This document shows positions 8,978 through 18,553 of a stretch of DNA of 64,000 nt, one piece after another. The notes below the pieces were generated by a model, which worked only from the letters and a program-made list of their open reading frames with translations, searched no databases and was not told where the DNA came from. The stretch comes from Robbsia betulipollinis (lineage in GTDB: Bacteria; Pseudomonadota; Gammaproteobacteria; Burkholderiales; Burkholderiaceae): positions 2,328,365 to 2,392,364 of the forward strand of contig NZ_JAPMXC010000001.1 of the NCBI RefSeq assembly GCF_026624755.1, in the 5' to 3' direction. The position numbers and the translations under genes were made by a program. Position 1 is the stretch's first letter. Every line of letters starts with the position of its first letter.

Positions 8978-10576
8978 TCAGAATCCGAGGTCGCGGCACA
9001 GCCCGTCGACGCGCGCCTTGACCGCGGCGTCCATCTCGATCGGCACGCCCCATTCGCGCTGCGTCTCGCCCGGCCATTTATTGGTGGCGTCGATGCCCAT
9101 CTTCGAGCCCAGTCCGGCGACCGGCGAGGCGAAATCCAGATAATCGATCGGGGTATTGTCCACCAGCAGCGTATCGCGGGAGGGATCGACCCGGGTCGTG
9201 ATCGCCCAGATCACTTCCTTCCAGTCGCGGATGCGCACGTCCTCGTCGACGACGACGATGAATTTCGTATACATGAACTGCCGCAGAAAGCTCCAGACGC
9301 CGAACATCACGCGTTTGGCATGCCCGGCATAGCTCTTCTTCATCTGGACGATCGCCATGCGGTAGCTGCAACCCTCCGGCGGCAGATAGAAATCGGTGAT
9401 CTCCGGAAACTGCTTCTGCAACAGCGGCACGAAGATTTCGTTGAACGCGACGCCGAGCACGGCGGGCTCGTCCGGCGGTTTGCCGGTGTGCGTCGAGTGG
9501 TAGATCGGATCGCGGCGCGTGGTCATGCGCTCGACGGTGAAGACGGGAAACCACTCCTGCTCGTTGTAGTAGCCGGTGTGGTCGCCGAACGGCCCTTCGA
9601 GCGCGTGCTCGTAGGCCGCGCTCGAGCCCTTGCGCGGGCGTGACGGCGCGCCCGCGGCCTCGGGCAGGTCCGCGGGGTCCTGCGGGTGGATGAAGCCTTC
9701 GAGGATGATTTCGGCGCGCGCCGGCACGCTCAATCCCTCCAGACCCGGCGTCAGACAGCGCGCCAGTTCGGTGCGCCCGCCGCGCAGCAGACCGGCGAAC
9801 TGGTACTCGGAGAGCGTATCCGGCACGGGCGTGACCGCGCCGAGAATCGTCGCCGGGTCCGCGCCCAGCGCCACCGCCACCGGATAGGGCTGGCCGGGAT
9901 GCGTCGCCGCGAATTCCCGGAAGTCGAGCGCGCCGCCGCGGTGCGCCAGCCAGCGCATGATCAACTTGTTGCGGCCGAGCAGTTGCTGGCGGTAGATGCC
10001 GAGATTCTGGCGCGGTTTGTTCGGCCCGCGCGTGACCGTCAGTCCCCAGCTCAGCAGCGGGGCGGCGTCGCCGGGCCAGCAGTGCTGGATCGGCAGGCGG
10101 GTCAGATCGACGTCCCGGCCCTCGACCACAATCTCCTGACAGGGCGGCGCGGAGACCGTCTTGGGCGCCATGTCCCACACCGCCTTCGCGAGCGAGGCGA
10201 GCCGGCCCAGGTCCTTCACGCCGCGCGGCGGCTCCGGCTCCTTCAGGGCGGAGAGCAGGCGGCCGACGTCGCGCAGCGCCTCGAGCGTCGCGGTATCGCT
10301 GCCGATGTCGCTGTCCAGCGCGCCGCGTCGGGCGCTCGCGGGTGCGTCGATGCCCATGCCCAGCGCCACGCGCCGGGTATTGCCGAAGAGATTGCCGAGC
10401 ACCGGGAGCGTGGATCCGTCGACGTTTTCGAACAGCAGGGCGGGGCCGCCGGCATGCAGGGAACGTTCGCAGATCTGCGTGATCTCCAGTTTCGGCGACA
10501 CCGTCGCCGCGACGCGACGCAGTTCTCCCAGGGTATCGAGTCGTGCGACGAAGTCGCGCAGGTCCTTGTATTTCAT
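8978..10576 (-). CDS. ubiD: 4-hydroxy-3-polyprenylbenzoate decarboxylase UbiD
   Basis: Prenylated-FMN-dependent decarboxylase of ubiquinone synthesis. 532 residues, somewhat longer than enterobacterial UbiD because of an insert near residues 310-325 ([13 protein letters not shown]). Starts [21 protein letters not shown], the family signature. Also visible are [38 protein letters not shown]-type cofactor segments, [16 protein letters not shown], and the C-terminal [23 protein letters not shown]. Needs UbiX for its cofactor; ubiX is not in the window. Upstream (10577 on) is a long gene-free region shared with the lytic transglycosylase. Confidence 0.95.
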   Translation of the reverse strand: MKYKDLRDFVARLDTLGELRRVAATVSPKLEITQICERSLHAGGPALLFENVDGSTLPVLGNLFGNTRRVALGMGIDAPASARRGALDSDIGSDTATLEALRDVGRLLSALKEPEPPRGVKDLGRLASLAKAVWDMAPKTVSAPPCQEIVVEGRDVDLTRLPIQHCWPGDAAPLLSWGLTVTRGPNKPRQNLGIYRQQLLGRNKLIMRWLAHRGGALDFREFAATHPGQPYPVAVALGADPATILGAVTPVPDTLSEYQFAGLLRGGRTELARCLTPGLEGLSVPARAEIILEGFIHPQDPADLPEAAGAPSRPRKGSSAAYEHALEGPFGDHTGYYNEQEWFPVFTVERMTTRRDPIYHSTHTGKPPDEPAVLGVAFNEIFVPLLQKQFPEITDFYLPPEGCSYRMAIVQMKKSYAGHAKRVMFGVWSFLRQFMYTKFIVVVDEDVRIRDWKEVIWAITTRVDPSRDTLLVDNTPIDYLDFASPVAGLGSKMGIDATNKWPGETQREWGVPIEMDAAVKARVDGLCRDLGF

Positions 10577-11186
10577 AAAACCTTGGCTTGAGGCTTGAAT
10601 TCAGTCGTTTTTTTGCGCGAGGCGCTACCACTGCCATTGTACGGAATCCCGCCGCGCGACGCCGAAACGGCCAGGATCGCGTTATCCGGGTCCATTTCGG
10701 GAAAATAATTTTCAATTTACCCTTGTAACAAAGCGTTAATGATGGCAAGGCGTGAGACCCCCTCAAATACCCCGGAAAGCCTTGCTGACTCGAAGTTTCA
10801 CCGTTTAAAACGACTGTTTCTATATAACCATAAGTTATCGATTGTCTATTCTATAGTGTTGACCGACTAGGATCGCCTGTTAGAATCCCTCGTCAGCAGG
10901 TCCGGCAAAACGAAAAGCCGGACGATGATTTCGGCGTTTCTTGCGAACCGCTCCTCTTTTCGCCCTCGCTTTTCAAGCGATTTCGGGCATCCATGCCGGC
11001 GCCGGGCAGTCCTTTCCCGCAGCGCCGGATTCGATTTGGACGCGTGCGCCTCTCCATCAGGAAGCGCCGCGCCGAGTGGCCAGGGCCACTCGATCCCGGC
11101 AGCGTGCGGTCCCGATGGACCGTGTGCTGCCCAGATGGCGACGTTCGAGTTCCGGGCGCGTCACCTCACGAGAGGGAGATTCTTTG
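10577..11186. other. Long gene-free region with 5' leader of the transglycosylase gene
   Basis: 610 bases between divergent ubiD and the lytic transglycosylase. The central part (10690-10870) is AT-rich and carries the promoter at 10859-10886. From there about 290 bases of untranslated leader precede the chosen start at 11187. An open frame runs through part of the leader in phase with the gene (from 10941) and could be a longer N-terminus, but its composition is not protein-like. Confidence 0.5.
10859..10886 (+). promoter_or_regulatory. Sigma-70-type promoter for the lytic transglycosylase gene
   Basis: TTGACC, a 16-base spacer and TAGAAT each match the housekeeping consensus at five of six positions and lie in the AT-rich intergenic segment. 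The transcript would have a leader of nearly 300 bases before the ATG at 11187. Confidence 0.6.
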
Positions 11187-12314
11187 ATGAGTGCTGTCAT
11201 TACCGCCCAGCCGGGCAGGCGTCTGTCCGTCGCCGCGCGCATCGCGCTGCGTCGCGGCACCCGCGTCGGCCATTACTGTTCGAGCGCGGTGGGCCTGCTG
11301 GCCATCGTCGGCGCGCTGGCCCTGTGGTTCCAGCCGGGACTGCGCGCGGTGCTGGTCGAACGCGTACTGCCGCACCTGATGCCGGACTCGCAGGCGGGCG
11401 CCGCGCGTCTACTGTCGAGCGACGTGAGCCTGCCGCGCTTGCCGCTCGCGCCGACGGCGATCGGCGGCGCCCCGACGCCGATGCGCGTCGCCGCCGACGT
11501 GACCGCGGCGGTCCCGCCGGCGGTTCCCCAGATCGCGCTGGGAAACTTCGCCACACCGCTCGATCCGGCGAATCTGCCGGCGTCGGTCGTGCGTCTGGCC
11601 CTGCCGACGGCGAGCGTGGCGAACACCCATGCCGGGCATGCCGGTGACGTCGCGGGCGCCCCGGGCGCGCTTTCGAATCGGGATCAGGGACGCGTGGCCA
11701 GCTACATTTCCCGCCGCTATCGCGTCGCGCAAGAGCCGATCGACACGCTGGTGCGGGCGTCGTTCCAGACCGGACGCGACGTCGGAGTCGACCCGCTGCT
11801 GCTGTTGGCCGTGATGGCCGTCGAGTCGGGTTTCAATCCCTATGCGGAGAGCGGCGTCGGCGCGCGCGGCCTGATGCAGGTCATGCCGACGATCCATTCG
11901 GACAAGTTCCAGTATTACGGCGGTCCGAAGGCAGCGCTCGAACCGGTGCCGAACCTGCGCGTCGGTGCGTTGATCCTGAAGGACTACATCGGTCAGAGCG
12001 GTTCCGTGGCCGGCGGCCTGCGCCGTTATGTCGGCGCGACCACGCCTGGCGACGGCGGCTATGGCGCGAAGGTGCTGGCCGAGCGCGCGCGGTTGCGCGA
12101 AGCGGTCGGTATCGCCGGCGGCGGTCCGGTACTGGCGACGGCCAAACCGCGTGTCGCGACCCTTGCGGCCGCACACCCCGCGGTCGCCGCGCCCGGGCAT
12201 GTCGGTGCCGCGCCGAATGCGGCGGCCAACGATGGCGGCGTCGACAAGACCGTCGGCGAGCATCACCCGGATACGAACAGCGAGCCGGTTGCGGCGTCGG
12301 TGGGCGCCGCCTGA
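11187..12314 (+). CDS. Membrane-anchored lytic transglycosylase (SLT domain)
   Basis: 375 residues. The ATG at 11187 is preceded by AGAGGGAGAT. An N-terminal anchor (CSSAVGLLAIVGALALWF near residues 31-48) leads to a Pro/Ala linker and then a C-terminal SLT domain: LLLAVMAVESGFNPYAESGVGARGLMQVMP. The catalytic Glu is the E of AVESGF (about residue 213). The domain ends with GGLRRYVGATT and an Ala-rich tail. It cleaves glycan strands of peptidoglycan to 1,6-anhydro products, probably in cell-wall remodelling or machine insertion. Longer in-frame starts (10941) exist but lack a ribosome site. Confidence 0.88.
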   Translation: MSAVITAQPGRRLSVAARIALRRGTRVGHYCSSAVGLLAIVGALALWFQPGLRAVLVERVLPHLMPDSQAGAARLLSSDVSLPRLPLAPTAIGGAPTPMRVAADVTAAVPPAVPQIALGNFATPLDPANLPASVVRLALPTASVANTHAGHAGDVAGAPGALSNRDQGRVASYISRRYRVAQEPIDTLVRASFQTGRDVGVDPLLLLAVMAVESGFNPYAESGVGARGLMQVMPTIHSDKFQYYGGPKAALEPVPNLRVGALILKDYIGQSGSVAGGLRRYVGATTPGDGGYGAKVLAERARLREAVGIAGGGPVLATAKPRVATLAAAHPAVAAPGHVGAAPNAAANDGGVDKTVGEHHPDTNSEPVAASVGAA

Positions 12315-12332
12315 ACAGCGGCACCCGCCGGT

Positions 12333-12776
12333 CTAGGTTTTCGCCGGACCGCCGCGCCGTTGCGCTTCGTCCGGGCGGATCTTCGCGGCCAGCTTGTCGA
12401 GCACGCCATTGACGTACTTGTAGCCGTCTGTGCCGCCGAAGGTCTTCGCCAATTCCACGCCTTCATTGATGACGACCCGATACGGGATGTCGACGTGATG
12501 CCGCAATTCGTAGGTCCCCACCATCAGCACCGCGCGTTCGACCGGCGACAGTTCGGTGACCGGACGGTCCAGACAGGGGCCGATCGCGGCGTCGAGCGAT
12601 TCCGCCTCGCGCACCACGCCGTAGAGCAGCGCATCGAAATGCGCGCGGTCCGCTTTGTCGAAGCCTTGCGTGCCGCGGATGTGCGCGTCGATCTCGGACG
12701 GCGCAGCCCCCGACACCAGCCACTGGTAGAGCGCTTGCGTCGCGAGTTCGCGCGCCCGCCGGCGGGCATTTCTCAT
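12333..12776 (-). CDS. nusB: Transcription antitermination factor NusB
   Basis: 147-residue all-helical RNA-binding protein that, with NusE, forms the boxA-binding part of the rRNA antitermination complex. Typical NusB features: [19 protein letters not shown] at the N-terminus, [23 protein letters not shown] and [31 protein letters not shown] near the C-terminus. Its ATG overlaps the ribH stop codon (ATGA, 12773-12776), so translation is coupled to ribH, the common arrangement in betaproteobacteria. Confidence 0.97.
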   Translation of the reverse strand: MRNARRRARELATQALYQWLVSGAAPSEIDAHIRGTQGFDKADRAHFDALLYGVVREAESLDAAIGPCLDRPVTELSPVERAVLMVGTYELRHHVDIPYRVVINEGVELAKTFGGTDGYKYVNGVLDKLAAKIRPDEAQRRGGPAKT

Positions 12777-13276
12777 GCTGCACCTTCGTCTTCTTCGTCG
12801 CCGTAGTCGGCCAGTTCGTCGAGCGCGCCGCACAGGTTCGCCATTTCGACCGCGGCGCTCGCCGCCTCGCGGCCCTTCTCGCTGGCGCGCGCCAGGGCTT
12901 GCGGATCGTCCTCGGTGGTCAGCACCGCATTCGCGATCGGCACGCCGAAGTCGAGTGCGACGCGCGAGATGCCCGCGCCGGATTCGTTCGACACCAGTTC
13001 GAAGTGATAGGTCTCGCCGCGGATCACCGCGCCGAGCGCGATGAGCGCGTCGAACTGCCCGCTTTGCGCGAGCTTGGCGAGGGCTACCGGGATCTCCAGC
13101 GCGCCCGGCACGGTCACCAGCAGCACGTCGCTGCCGGTCACGCCGAGCCGCTCGAGCTCGGCGACGCAGGCGCTGCGCAACTGGGTGCAGACATCTTCGT
13201 TGAAGCGCGACTGCACGATGCCGATGCGCAGGCCGTTGCCGTCCAGTTTCAAATGATATTCGCCGATTTCCATCAT
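12773..13276 (-). CDS. ribH: 6,7-dimethyl-8-ribityllumazine synthase RibH
   Basis: Condenses 5-amino-6-ribitylamino-uracil with 3,4-dihydroxy-2-butanone 4-phosphate to lumazine, the penultimate riboflavin step. Signatures: [44 protein letters not shown] (with the catalytic His) and [13 protein letters not shown]. About 167 residues from ATG 13276; METN at 13288 is an in-frame alternative but its upstream sequence lacks a ribosome site, whereas GGAA lies properly before 13276. The C-terminus is unusually acidic ([11 protein letters not shown]). Overlaps nusB by four bases. Confidence 0.96.
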   Translation of the reverse strand: MMEIGEYHLKLDGNGLRIGIVQSRFNEDVCTQLRSACVAELERLGVTGSDVLLVTVPGALEIPVALAKLAQSGQFDALIALGAVIRGETYHFELVSNESGAGISRVALDFGVPIANAVLTTEDDPQALARASEKGREAASAAVEMANLCGALDELADYGDEEDEGAA

Positions 13277-13376
13277 GTTCGTTTCCATAATAAAGAGGGC
13301 CCGGGTTGAGGAGACCGCGAGACCCGGGCACGGGCCGAAGCCCAGGGAATGAGGGCGCAGGCGCGGCGGCGCGAAC

Positions 13377-14519
13377 TCATGCGCCGCAGGTCTCCGGCGG
13401 CGTGGGCGCCTGGCCGGGCATCGGGATGAAGCCGGTGACTTCCAGTCCATAGCCCGACATGCTGCCGAGCTTGCGCGGTCCCGACAGCACCTGCATGCGG
13501 CCCACGCCGAGATCGCGCAGAATCTGCGCACCCACGCCGTAGGTCTTGAAATCGACCGGCCGGTGCGCGAGACGCCGCGCCTTCTCGGCTTCGTCGAAGG
13601 CCGCGAAGGTTTCGAAAAAGCGCTCGCGCGATGCGTCGCAGTTGAGCATGACGACCGCGCCCAGTTCGCGCGCGGCGATTTCCCGCAGCGCGGCGTCCAG
13701 CGTCCACGAATGGGTGGACGACGCGGTTTCGAGCAGATCGAGCACCGACAGCGGCTCGTGCACCCGTACCGGCGTATCGATGTCGGGACGGGGCTTGCCG
13801 CGCACCAGCGCGAGATGCGGCGCGCCGGTGGGCAGGTCGCGGTACAGCGTCGCGTGAAAGGTGCCGTACGCGGTGTGCATCACCCGGTCCGACACGCGTT
13901 CGATGATCGATTCGTGCCGTAGCCGGTAGTGGATCAGGTCCGCGATGGTACCGATTTTCAGGCCATGGCGCTGGCCGAATTCGATCAGGTCCGGCAGCCG
14001 CGCCATCGTGCCGTCGTCCTTCACGATTTCGCAGATCACCGATGCCGGCGTCAACCCGGCCAGCGCGGTCAGGTCGCAGCCTGCTTCGGTGTGTCCGGCA
14101 CGGATCAGCACGCCGCCTTCCTGCGCCATCACGGGAAACACGTGCCCGGGCTGGACGATGTCGCGCGCATGCGCGTCGCGCGCCACCGCCACGGCGATCG
14201 TGCGGGCACGGTCCGGCGCGGAGATGCCGGTGGTGACGCCTTCGGCGGCCTCGATGCTGATCGTGAAGGCGGTACCGTACTGCGTACCGTTCTGCGCGGT
14301 CATCAGCGGCAGGTTCAACTGCCGGCAGCGGTCCTGGCGCAGCGTCAGGCAGATCAGGCCCCGGGCGTGGGTCGCCATGAAATTGATGGCTTCCGCGTTG
14401 ACGTAGTCCGCCGCCAGGACCAGGTCGCCTTCGTTCTCGCGATCTTCTTCATCGACGAGGATCACCATCCGGCCGGCTTTCAGTTCGGCGATGATCTCAG
14501 GAGTGGACGCGAGGTTCAT
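13377..14519 (-). CDS. ribBA: 3,4-dihydroxy-2-butanone 4-phosphate synthase with degenerate GTP cyclohydrolase II-like domain
   Basis: 380 residues. Residues 1-200 are a complete RibB domain: [18 protein letters not shown] (acidic metal ligands), [20 protein letters not shown] and [11 protein letters not shown]. Residues about 205-380 have the RibA fold, but the zinc-binding Cys-rich segment after VRVH is replaced by [20 protein letters not shown], so the second half should not act as GTP cyclohydrolase II. This is the usual betaproteobacterial form. The start at 14519 (MNLASTPEI) follows family alignments; an in-frame ATG at 14549 exists. No FMN riboswitch-like element was recognised upstream. 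Confidence 0.94.
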   Translation of the reverse strand: MNLASTPEIIAELKAGRMVILVDEEDRENEGDLVLAADYVNAEAINFMATHARGLICLTLRQDRCRQLNLPLMTAQNGTQYGTAFTISIEAAEGVTTGISAPDRARTIAVAVARDAHARDIVQPGHVFPVMAQEGGVLIRAGHTEAGCDLTALAGLTPASVICEIVKDDGTMARLPDLIEFGQRHGLKIGTIADLIHYRLRHESIIERVSDRVMHTAYGTFHATLYRDLPTGAPHLALVRGKPRPDIDTPVRVHEPLSVLDLLETASSTHSWTLDAALREIAARELGAVVMLNCDASRERFFETFAAFDEAEKARRLAHRPVDFKTYGVGAQILRDLGVGRMQVLSGPRKLGSMSGYGLEVTGFIPMPGQAPTPPETCGA

Positions 14520-14660
14520 GGTGTGACCGAGGCTGGAAAAAGCCGTCATTTTACGCCATCGCCGCGCCCCTGACCCCGGCTCTTTCCCCGGAAACGGCGC
14601 CCGATCTCCACGGAGCATGCGAAAATGCGTGCTCATCGCAGGTCTAACCACGGAAATCGC

Positions 14661-15236
14661 ATGAAAAAGGGCTGGTGGTGGTTCGCACTGGTGGCCGTCG
14701 CGGGTATCGGGGCGGCCTGGTTCGCGCTGGTCTATCGGGATCCGCTGTTCCGGATCAAGCCGGTGCGCGAGCACCTGCTCGACACGCTGCCGGTGACCGG
14801 CACCGCGCGGTTTCGCGACGAGGCGCCGGGCGAGGAGGGGGCGTTGTGCGGACAGGTCACCAACGTCAACGGTGGCCGGCGCATCGGCGACGGGCCGGGG
14901 GCCGGGTCGAGGGCCGGGTCGGGGCCGACAGCCGACGCCGGCCAGCGGCTGGTGGCGCTGGATCCCGCCCGATGGCGTCGCTTCATCGTCGTGCCGTCGG
15001 TGCCGGCGTTCTACGTGGAGGGACTGGCGCCCTGGGGTCTGTCGCTCGACGGCCGGAAAATCGCGATCGACGCCGCCGATCTGGAACAGGAGCGCCTGGG
15101 CTTCGTCGAGCAGTACGATGCGGCCGCCGGGATCGATGGCATCGACGCGAATCGCACCGCCGAGGAAATCGCCATCAAGACGCTCGACGAGCATTTCGAA
15201 GGGCGCTGGTCGCAATACTGTCCCACCCACCCGTAG
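14661..15236 (+). CDS. Membrane-anchored conserved hypothetical protein within the riboflavin cluster
   Basis: 191 residues from ATG 14661 (12 codons upstream, 14625, is another possible start). MKKGWWWFALVAVAGIGAAWFALVY is an uncleaved signal anchor. The soluble part has a Gly/Ala-rich, repeat-like insert (GDGPGAGSRAGSGP, residues about 78-92) between two conserved-looking stretches, and single cysteines near residues 64 and 187. It lies opposite to the flanking rib genes, so it is not part of their operon. No family recognised; probably periplasmic. Confidence 0.6.
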   Translation: MKKGWWWFALVAVAGIGAAWFALVYRDPLFRIKPVREHLLDTLPVTGTARFRDEAPGEEGALCGQVTNVNGGRRIGDGPGAGSRAGSGPTADAGQRLVALDPARWRRFIVVPSVPAFYVEGLAPWGLSLDGRKIAIDAADLEQERLGFVEQYDAAAGIDGIDANRTAEEIAIKTLDEHFEGRWSQYCPTHP

Positions 15237-15273
15237 GGCGTCGCGGCGCTTTTCAGCCCGGCCCAGCCCGGCC

Positions 15274-15903
15274 TCAGTCCTGCTTCGGTGCGCTCAGGAT
15301 GCGCTCGACGTAGCGGGCGATCTGATCGATCTCGAGGTTGACCCGCGCGCCCGGCGCCAGATGCTTCAGCGTGGTGGCGGCGATCGTATGCGGAATCAGG
15401 TTGATCGAGAACGCGCAGCCGTCCTGCGCGGTGTCGTCGACCGCATTGACCGTGAGACTGACGCCGTTCACGGTGATCGAGCCCTTGTACGCCAGATAGC
15501 GGCCGATCGCGCGCGGGGCGACGATGTCGAGACGGTAGGATTCCCCCACCGGTTCGAAGCGCACCACCTGGCCCAGGCCGTCGATGTGTCCCGACACCAG
15601 GTGGCCGCCCAGGCGGTCGTTCGCGCGCAGCGCTTTCTCGAGATTGACCGCTCCCGGTCGCGCCAGGCCGACCGTGAGCGACAGGCTCTCCTGCGAGACG
15701 TCGACGGCAAAGCGCCGCGTTTCCCGGTCGAGCGTCACCGCGGTCATGCAGGCGCCCTCGATGGCGATGCTGTCGCCCACCGCGACGTCGTCCAGCGGCA
15801 GATCGCCGGCGTCCACGGTGAGGCGCATGCCGGCCTCGGGGCCGGCGCCGAGCGGGGTGACGCTGTCGATACGGCCGATCGCCGCGACTATGCCAGTAAA
15901 CAT
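15274..15903 (-). CDS. ribE: Riboflavin synthase (alpha subunit)
   Basis: 209 residues; dismutates two lumazines into riboflavin and the ribitylamino-uracil substrate of RibH. Starts MFTGIVAAIGRI, the universal N-terminal signature. The two barrel halves each show the internal repeat: GDSIAIEGACMTAV / VDVSQESL in the first and SITVNGVSLTVNAV / NLIPHTIAATTL in the second. The LGGHLVSGHIDG motif marks the junction. It is preceded by ribD (15950-17053) on the same strand with a 46-base gap. Confidence 0.96.
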   Translation of the reverse strand: MFTGIVAAIGRIDSVTPLGAGPEAGMRLTVDAGDLPLDDVAVGDSIAIEGACMTAVTLDRETRRFAVDVSQESLSLTVGLARPGAVNLEKALRANDRLGGHLVSGHIDGLGQVVRFEPVGESYRLDIVAPRAIGRYLAYKGSITVNGVSLTVNAVDDTAQDGCAFSINLIPHTIAATTLKHLAPGARVNLEIDQIARYVERILSAPKQD

Positions 15904-15949
15904 ATCGTTGATTCCATCGTTGGCTATGTAAGCGGGTTCCAGGCAGGCG

Positions 15950-17053
15950 TCAGGACGGCCAGCGCGCGAGAATGCGCAAGTCGTCGCCGACCCGGTCCAC
16001 CGCGTGGAAGGCCAGTTGCCGGCGCTCCGCGAGCGACGCCGGCGGCGCCAGGTCGAACAGGCCGAACCCCTGGCCCAGCAGGTTCGGCGCGAGATACAAC
16101 AGCCATTCGTCGACGCAGCCCTCGCGGATCATGGAGCCGCTCAGCTTCGCGCCGGCTTCCACGTGCAGCTCGTTGATGCCGCGCTCGCCCAGCACGTTCA
16201 TCAGCGCGGGCAGGTCGACCTTGCCCTGCGGGTTGGGCAGCGCGATCACCTCGGCGCCGCGTTCGCGCAGCGCCGCCGCGCGTGGCGCGGCCTCGTCGGC
16301 GTCCGAGGCACACACGATCAGGGGCGGCGCGCCGTCGAGCAGTCGCGCCGTCAGCGGCAGGCCGAGCCGGCTGTCGACCAGGATGCGCAGCGGCTGGCGC
16401 GGCGTCTCGACCGCGCGCACCGTCAGTTGCGGATCGTCCTGCCGCGCGGTGCCCATGCCGGTGAGGATCGCGCAGGCACGCGCGCGCCATGCGTGGCTGT
16501 CCGCGCGCGATGCCTCGCTGGTGATCCACTGGCTCTCGCCACCCGGCAGCGCGGTGAACCCGTCGAGCGACGCGGCCGCCTTCAACCGCACCCAGGGGCG
16601 TCCGTGCGTCATTCGCGAAACGAAGCCGATGTTCAACTCCCGCGCCGGGCGTTCGAGCAGCCCGCAGCGCACATCCACCCCGGCGGTGCGCAGCATGTCC
16701 AGGCCGCGCCCGGAGACGCGCGGGTTCGGGTCCTCCATCGCGGCGATGACCCGCGCGATGCCGGCATCGATCAAGGCCTTCGCGCAGGGGGGCGTGCGGC
16801 CCACGTGACTGCACGGTTCGAGCGTGACGTAGGCGGTCGCGCCCAGCGTGCTGGCGCCGCGCGCACGCGCGTCCTTCAGCGCCTGGACCTCGGCGTGATC
16901 GAAGCCCGCCGGCTGCGTGAAGCCCTCGCCGACGATGACGCCGTCGCGCACCAGCACGCAGCCCACGCGCGGGTTCGGCGTGGTGCTGTACATCCCTTTC
17001 TCGGCGAGCAGCAGCGCGCGCTGCATGTAGGCAAAATCGGTTTCGGAGAACAT
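15950..17053 (-). CDS. ribD: Riboflavin biosynthesis deaminase/reductase RibD
   Basis: 367 residues, bifunctional. Residues 1-145 form the deaminase: zinc ligands in HAEVQALKDA (H, E) and TLEPCSHVGRTPPC (two Cys), preceded by TTPNPRVGCVLVRDG. Residues about 150-367 form the reductase: RPWVRLKAAASLDG, GMGTARQDDPQLTVR and ELHVEAGAKLSGSMI. It converts diaminohydroxy-ribosylaminopyrimidinone phosphate in two steps. Start MFSETDFAYMQRALLLAEKGM at 17053 matches the family. Gap of 32 bases to hemL upstream, so hemL-ribD-ribE may be one operon. Confidence 0.96.
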   Translation of the reverse strand: MFSETDFAYMQRALLLAEKGMYSTTPNPRVGCVLVRDGVIVGEGFTQPAGFDHAEVQALKDARARGASTLGATAYVTLEPCSHVGRTPPCAKALIDAGIARVIAAMEDPNPRVSGRGLDMLRTAGVDVRCGLLERPARELNIGFVSRMTHGRPWVRLKAAASLDGFTALPGGESQWITSEASRADSHAWRARACAILTGMGTARQDDPQLTVRAVETPRQPLRILVDSRLGLPLTARLLDGAPPLIVCASDADEAAPRAAALRERGAEVIALPNPQGKVDLPALMNVLGERGINELHVEAGAKLSGSMIREGCVDEWLLYLAPNLLGQGFGLFDLAPPASLAERRQLAFHAVDRVGDDLRILARWPS

Positions 17054-17085
17054 GCCGGCCTGTGGGTGGAGAGGGGGGGCGCGTT

Positions 17086-18384
17086 TCAGCGCGCTGGCGC
17101 GCCCTCGGCGAGCGCGGCGAATGCGGCCCGCGCGGCATGCGCCGTGGCATCGATGACCGCGTCGTCGTGCTGGCTGGAGACGAAACCCGCCTCGAAGGCC
17201 GAGGGCGCGAAATAGACGCCGGCATCCAGCATATGGTGGAAGAAGGCGTTGAACAGCGGCGTGCCGGCGGCCTGGATGTCGCTGAAACGCTGCGGCGCGT
17301 GCGCGGCGAAATACATGCCGAACATGCCGCCGACGCTGGCCGCGTTGAACGTCACGCCGGCTTCGCGCGCCGCGTCGGTGAGCGCGGTGGCGAGCTTGGC
17401 GGTCTGCTCGCCGAGACGCGCGTGAAAGCCCGGCGCCTGGATCAGTTTCAGCGTCGCCAGGCCCGCCGCGACGGCGACCGGGTTGCCCGACAGGGTGCCG
17501 GCCTGATAGACCGGGCCGAGCGGCGAAATCTGCGCCATGATGTCGCGACGCCCGCCGAACGCGGCGGCCGGCATGCCGCCGCCGATGACCTTGCCCAGGC
17601 AGGTCAGGTCGGGCGTGATGCCGTACAGCGCCTGCGCGCCGCCCAGCGCGACGCGGAAACCGCACATCACCTCGTCGAAGATCAGCACGGCGCCGTGCTG
17701 CGTGCAGCGCTCGCGCAGCGCCTGCAGGAACGCGGTCGTGCCGCGCACGAGATTCATATTGCCCGCCACCGGTTCGACGATGACCGCCGCGATTTCATCG
17801 CCGAACGCCGCGAACGCCTCGTCGAGCTGCTCGACGTTGTTGTATTCGAGGACCGTGGTGTGGTGCGCCGTGTCCGCCGGCACGCCCGCCGAGGTCGGAT
17901 TGCCGAAGGTCAGCAGGCCCGAGCCGGCTTTCACCAGCAGGCTGTCCGCGTGGCCGTGATAGCAGCCCTCGAACTTGACGATGCGGTCGCGCCGCGTGAA
18001 GCCGCGCGCCAGACGCAGCGCGCTCATCGTCGCTTCGGTGCCCGAGGACACCATGCGCACCTGTTCGATCGAGGGCACGAGCTTGCGGATTTCCTCGGCG
18101 ATCTCGATTTCCGCCTCGGTGGGCGCGCCGAAGCTGAAGCCGTCGCCCAGCACCCGCTGCACCGCCTCGATCACCGCCGGATGCGCATGGCCGACGATCA
18201 TCGGACCCCAGGAGCCGATGTAGTCGATGTAGCGCTTGCCGTCCGCGTCCCAGAAATAAGGGCCGTTGGCGCGCTGGATGAAGCGGGGCGTGCCGCCCAC
18301 CGAGCCGAAAGCGCGCACGGGCGAGTTGACGCCGCCCGGAATGCTGTCCAGCGCGCGGGTGAAGAGTTCTTGGTTACGGGACAT
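17086..18384 (-). CDS. hemL: Glutamate-1-semialdehyde 2,1-aminomutase HemL
   Basis: PLP enzyme that forms 5-aminolevulinate, the C5 entry to haem. 432 residues, standard length. Family marks: [25 protein letters not shown] at the start, [41 protein letters not shown] and the lysine segment [19 protein letters not shown] (Schiff-base Lys). Divergent from the Bcr/CflA exporter across a 169-base gap. Confidence 0.97.
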   Translation of the reverse strand: MSRNQELFTRALDSIPGGVNSPVRAFGSVGGTPRFIQRANGPYFWDADGKRYIDYIGSWGPMIVGHAHPAVIEAVQRVLGDGFSFGAPTEAEIEIAEEIRKLVPSIEQVRMVSSGTEATMSALRLARGFTRRDRIVKFEGCYHGHADSLLVKAGSGLLTFGNPTSAGVPADTAHHTTVLEYNNVEQLDEAFAAFGDEIAAVIVEPVAGNMNLVRGTTAFLQALRERCTQHGAVLIFDEVMCGFRVALGGAQALYGITPDLTCLGKVIGGGMPAAAFGGRRDIMAQISPLGPVYQAGTLSGNPVAVAAGLATLKLIQAPGFHARLGEQTAKLATALTDAAREAGVTFNAASVGGMFGMYFAAHAPQRFSDIQAAGTPLFNAFFHHMLDAGVYFAPSAFEAGFVSSQHDDAVIDATAHAARAAFAALAEGAPAR

Positions 18385-18553
18385 ATCGGATCTGGTTACC
18401 TGAGAGCGGCGAATCCTTAAATTGTACCGTACGGCAATATCGGCGTTGGCGACGCGGGCATATACGCGGGCATATAATCGGCCGCTTCGTTCGTCGCGGT
18501 CCCTTGCCGCGCGTTCCCTGTTCGCGCTTTCCTATCCGTCCTATCCGGTTACC

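Noticed and set aside
10941-11186. N-terminal extension of the lytic transglycosylase with a signal-like start
   Set aside because: No ribosome site at 10941, composition rich in Arg/Ser and Pro, and the chosen ATG 11187 has a strong one followed by a good membrane anchor.
13273-14660. FMN riboswitch upstream of ribBA or ribH
   Set aside because: No recognisable RFN-element conserved blocks in the short gaps before ribH or ribBA.
18446-18478. Promoter for the Bcr/CflA exporter (TTGGCG ... TATAAT)
   Set aside because: The TATAAT is good but the spacer would be 21 bases; not reported as a site.
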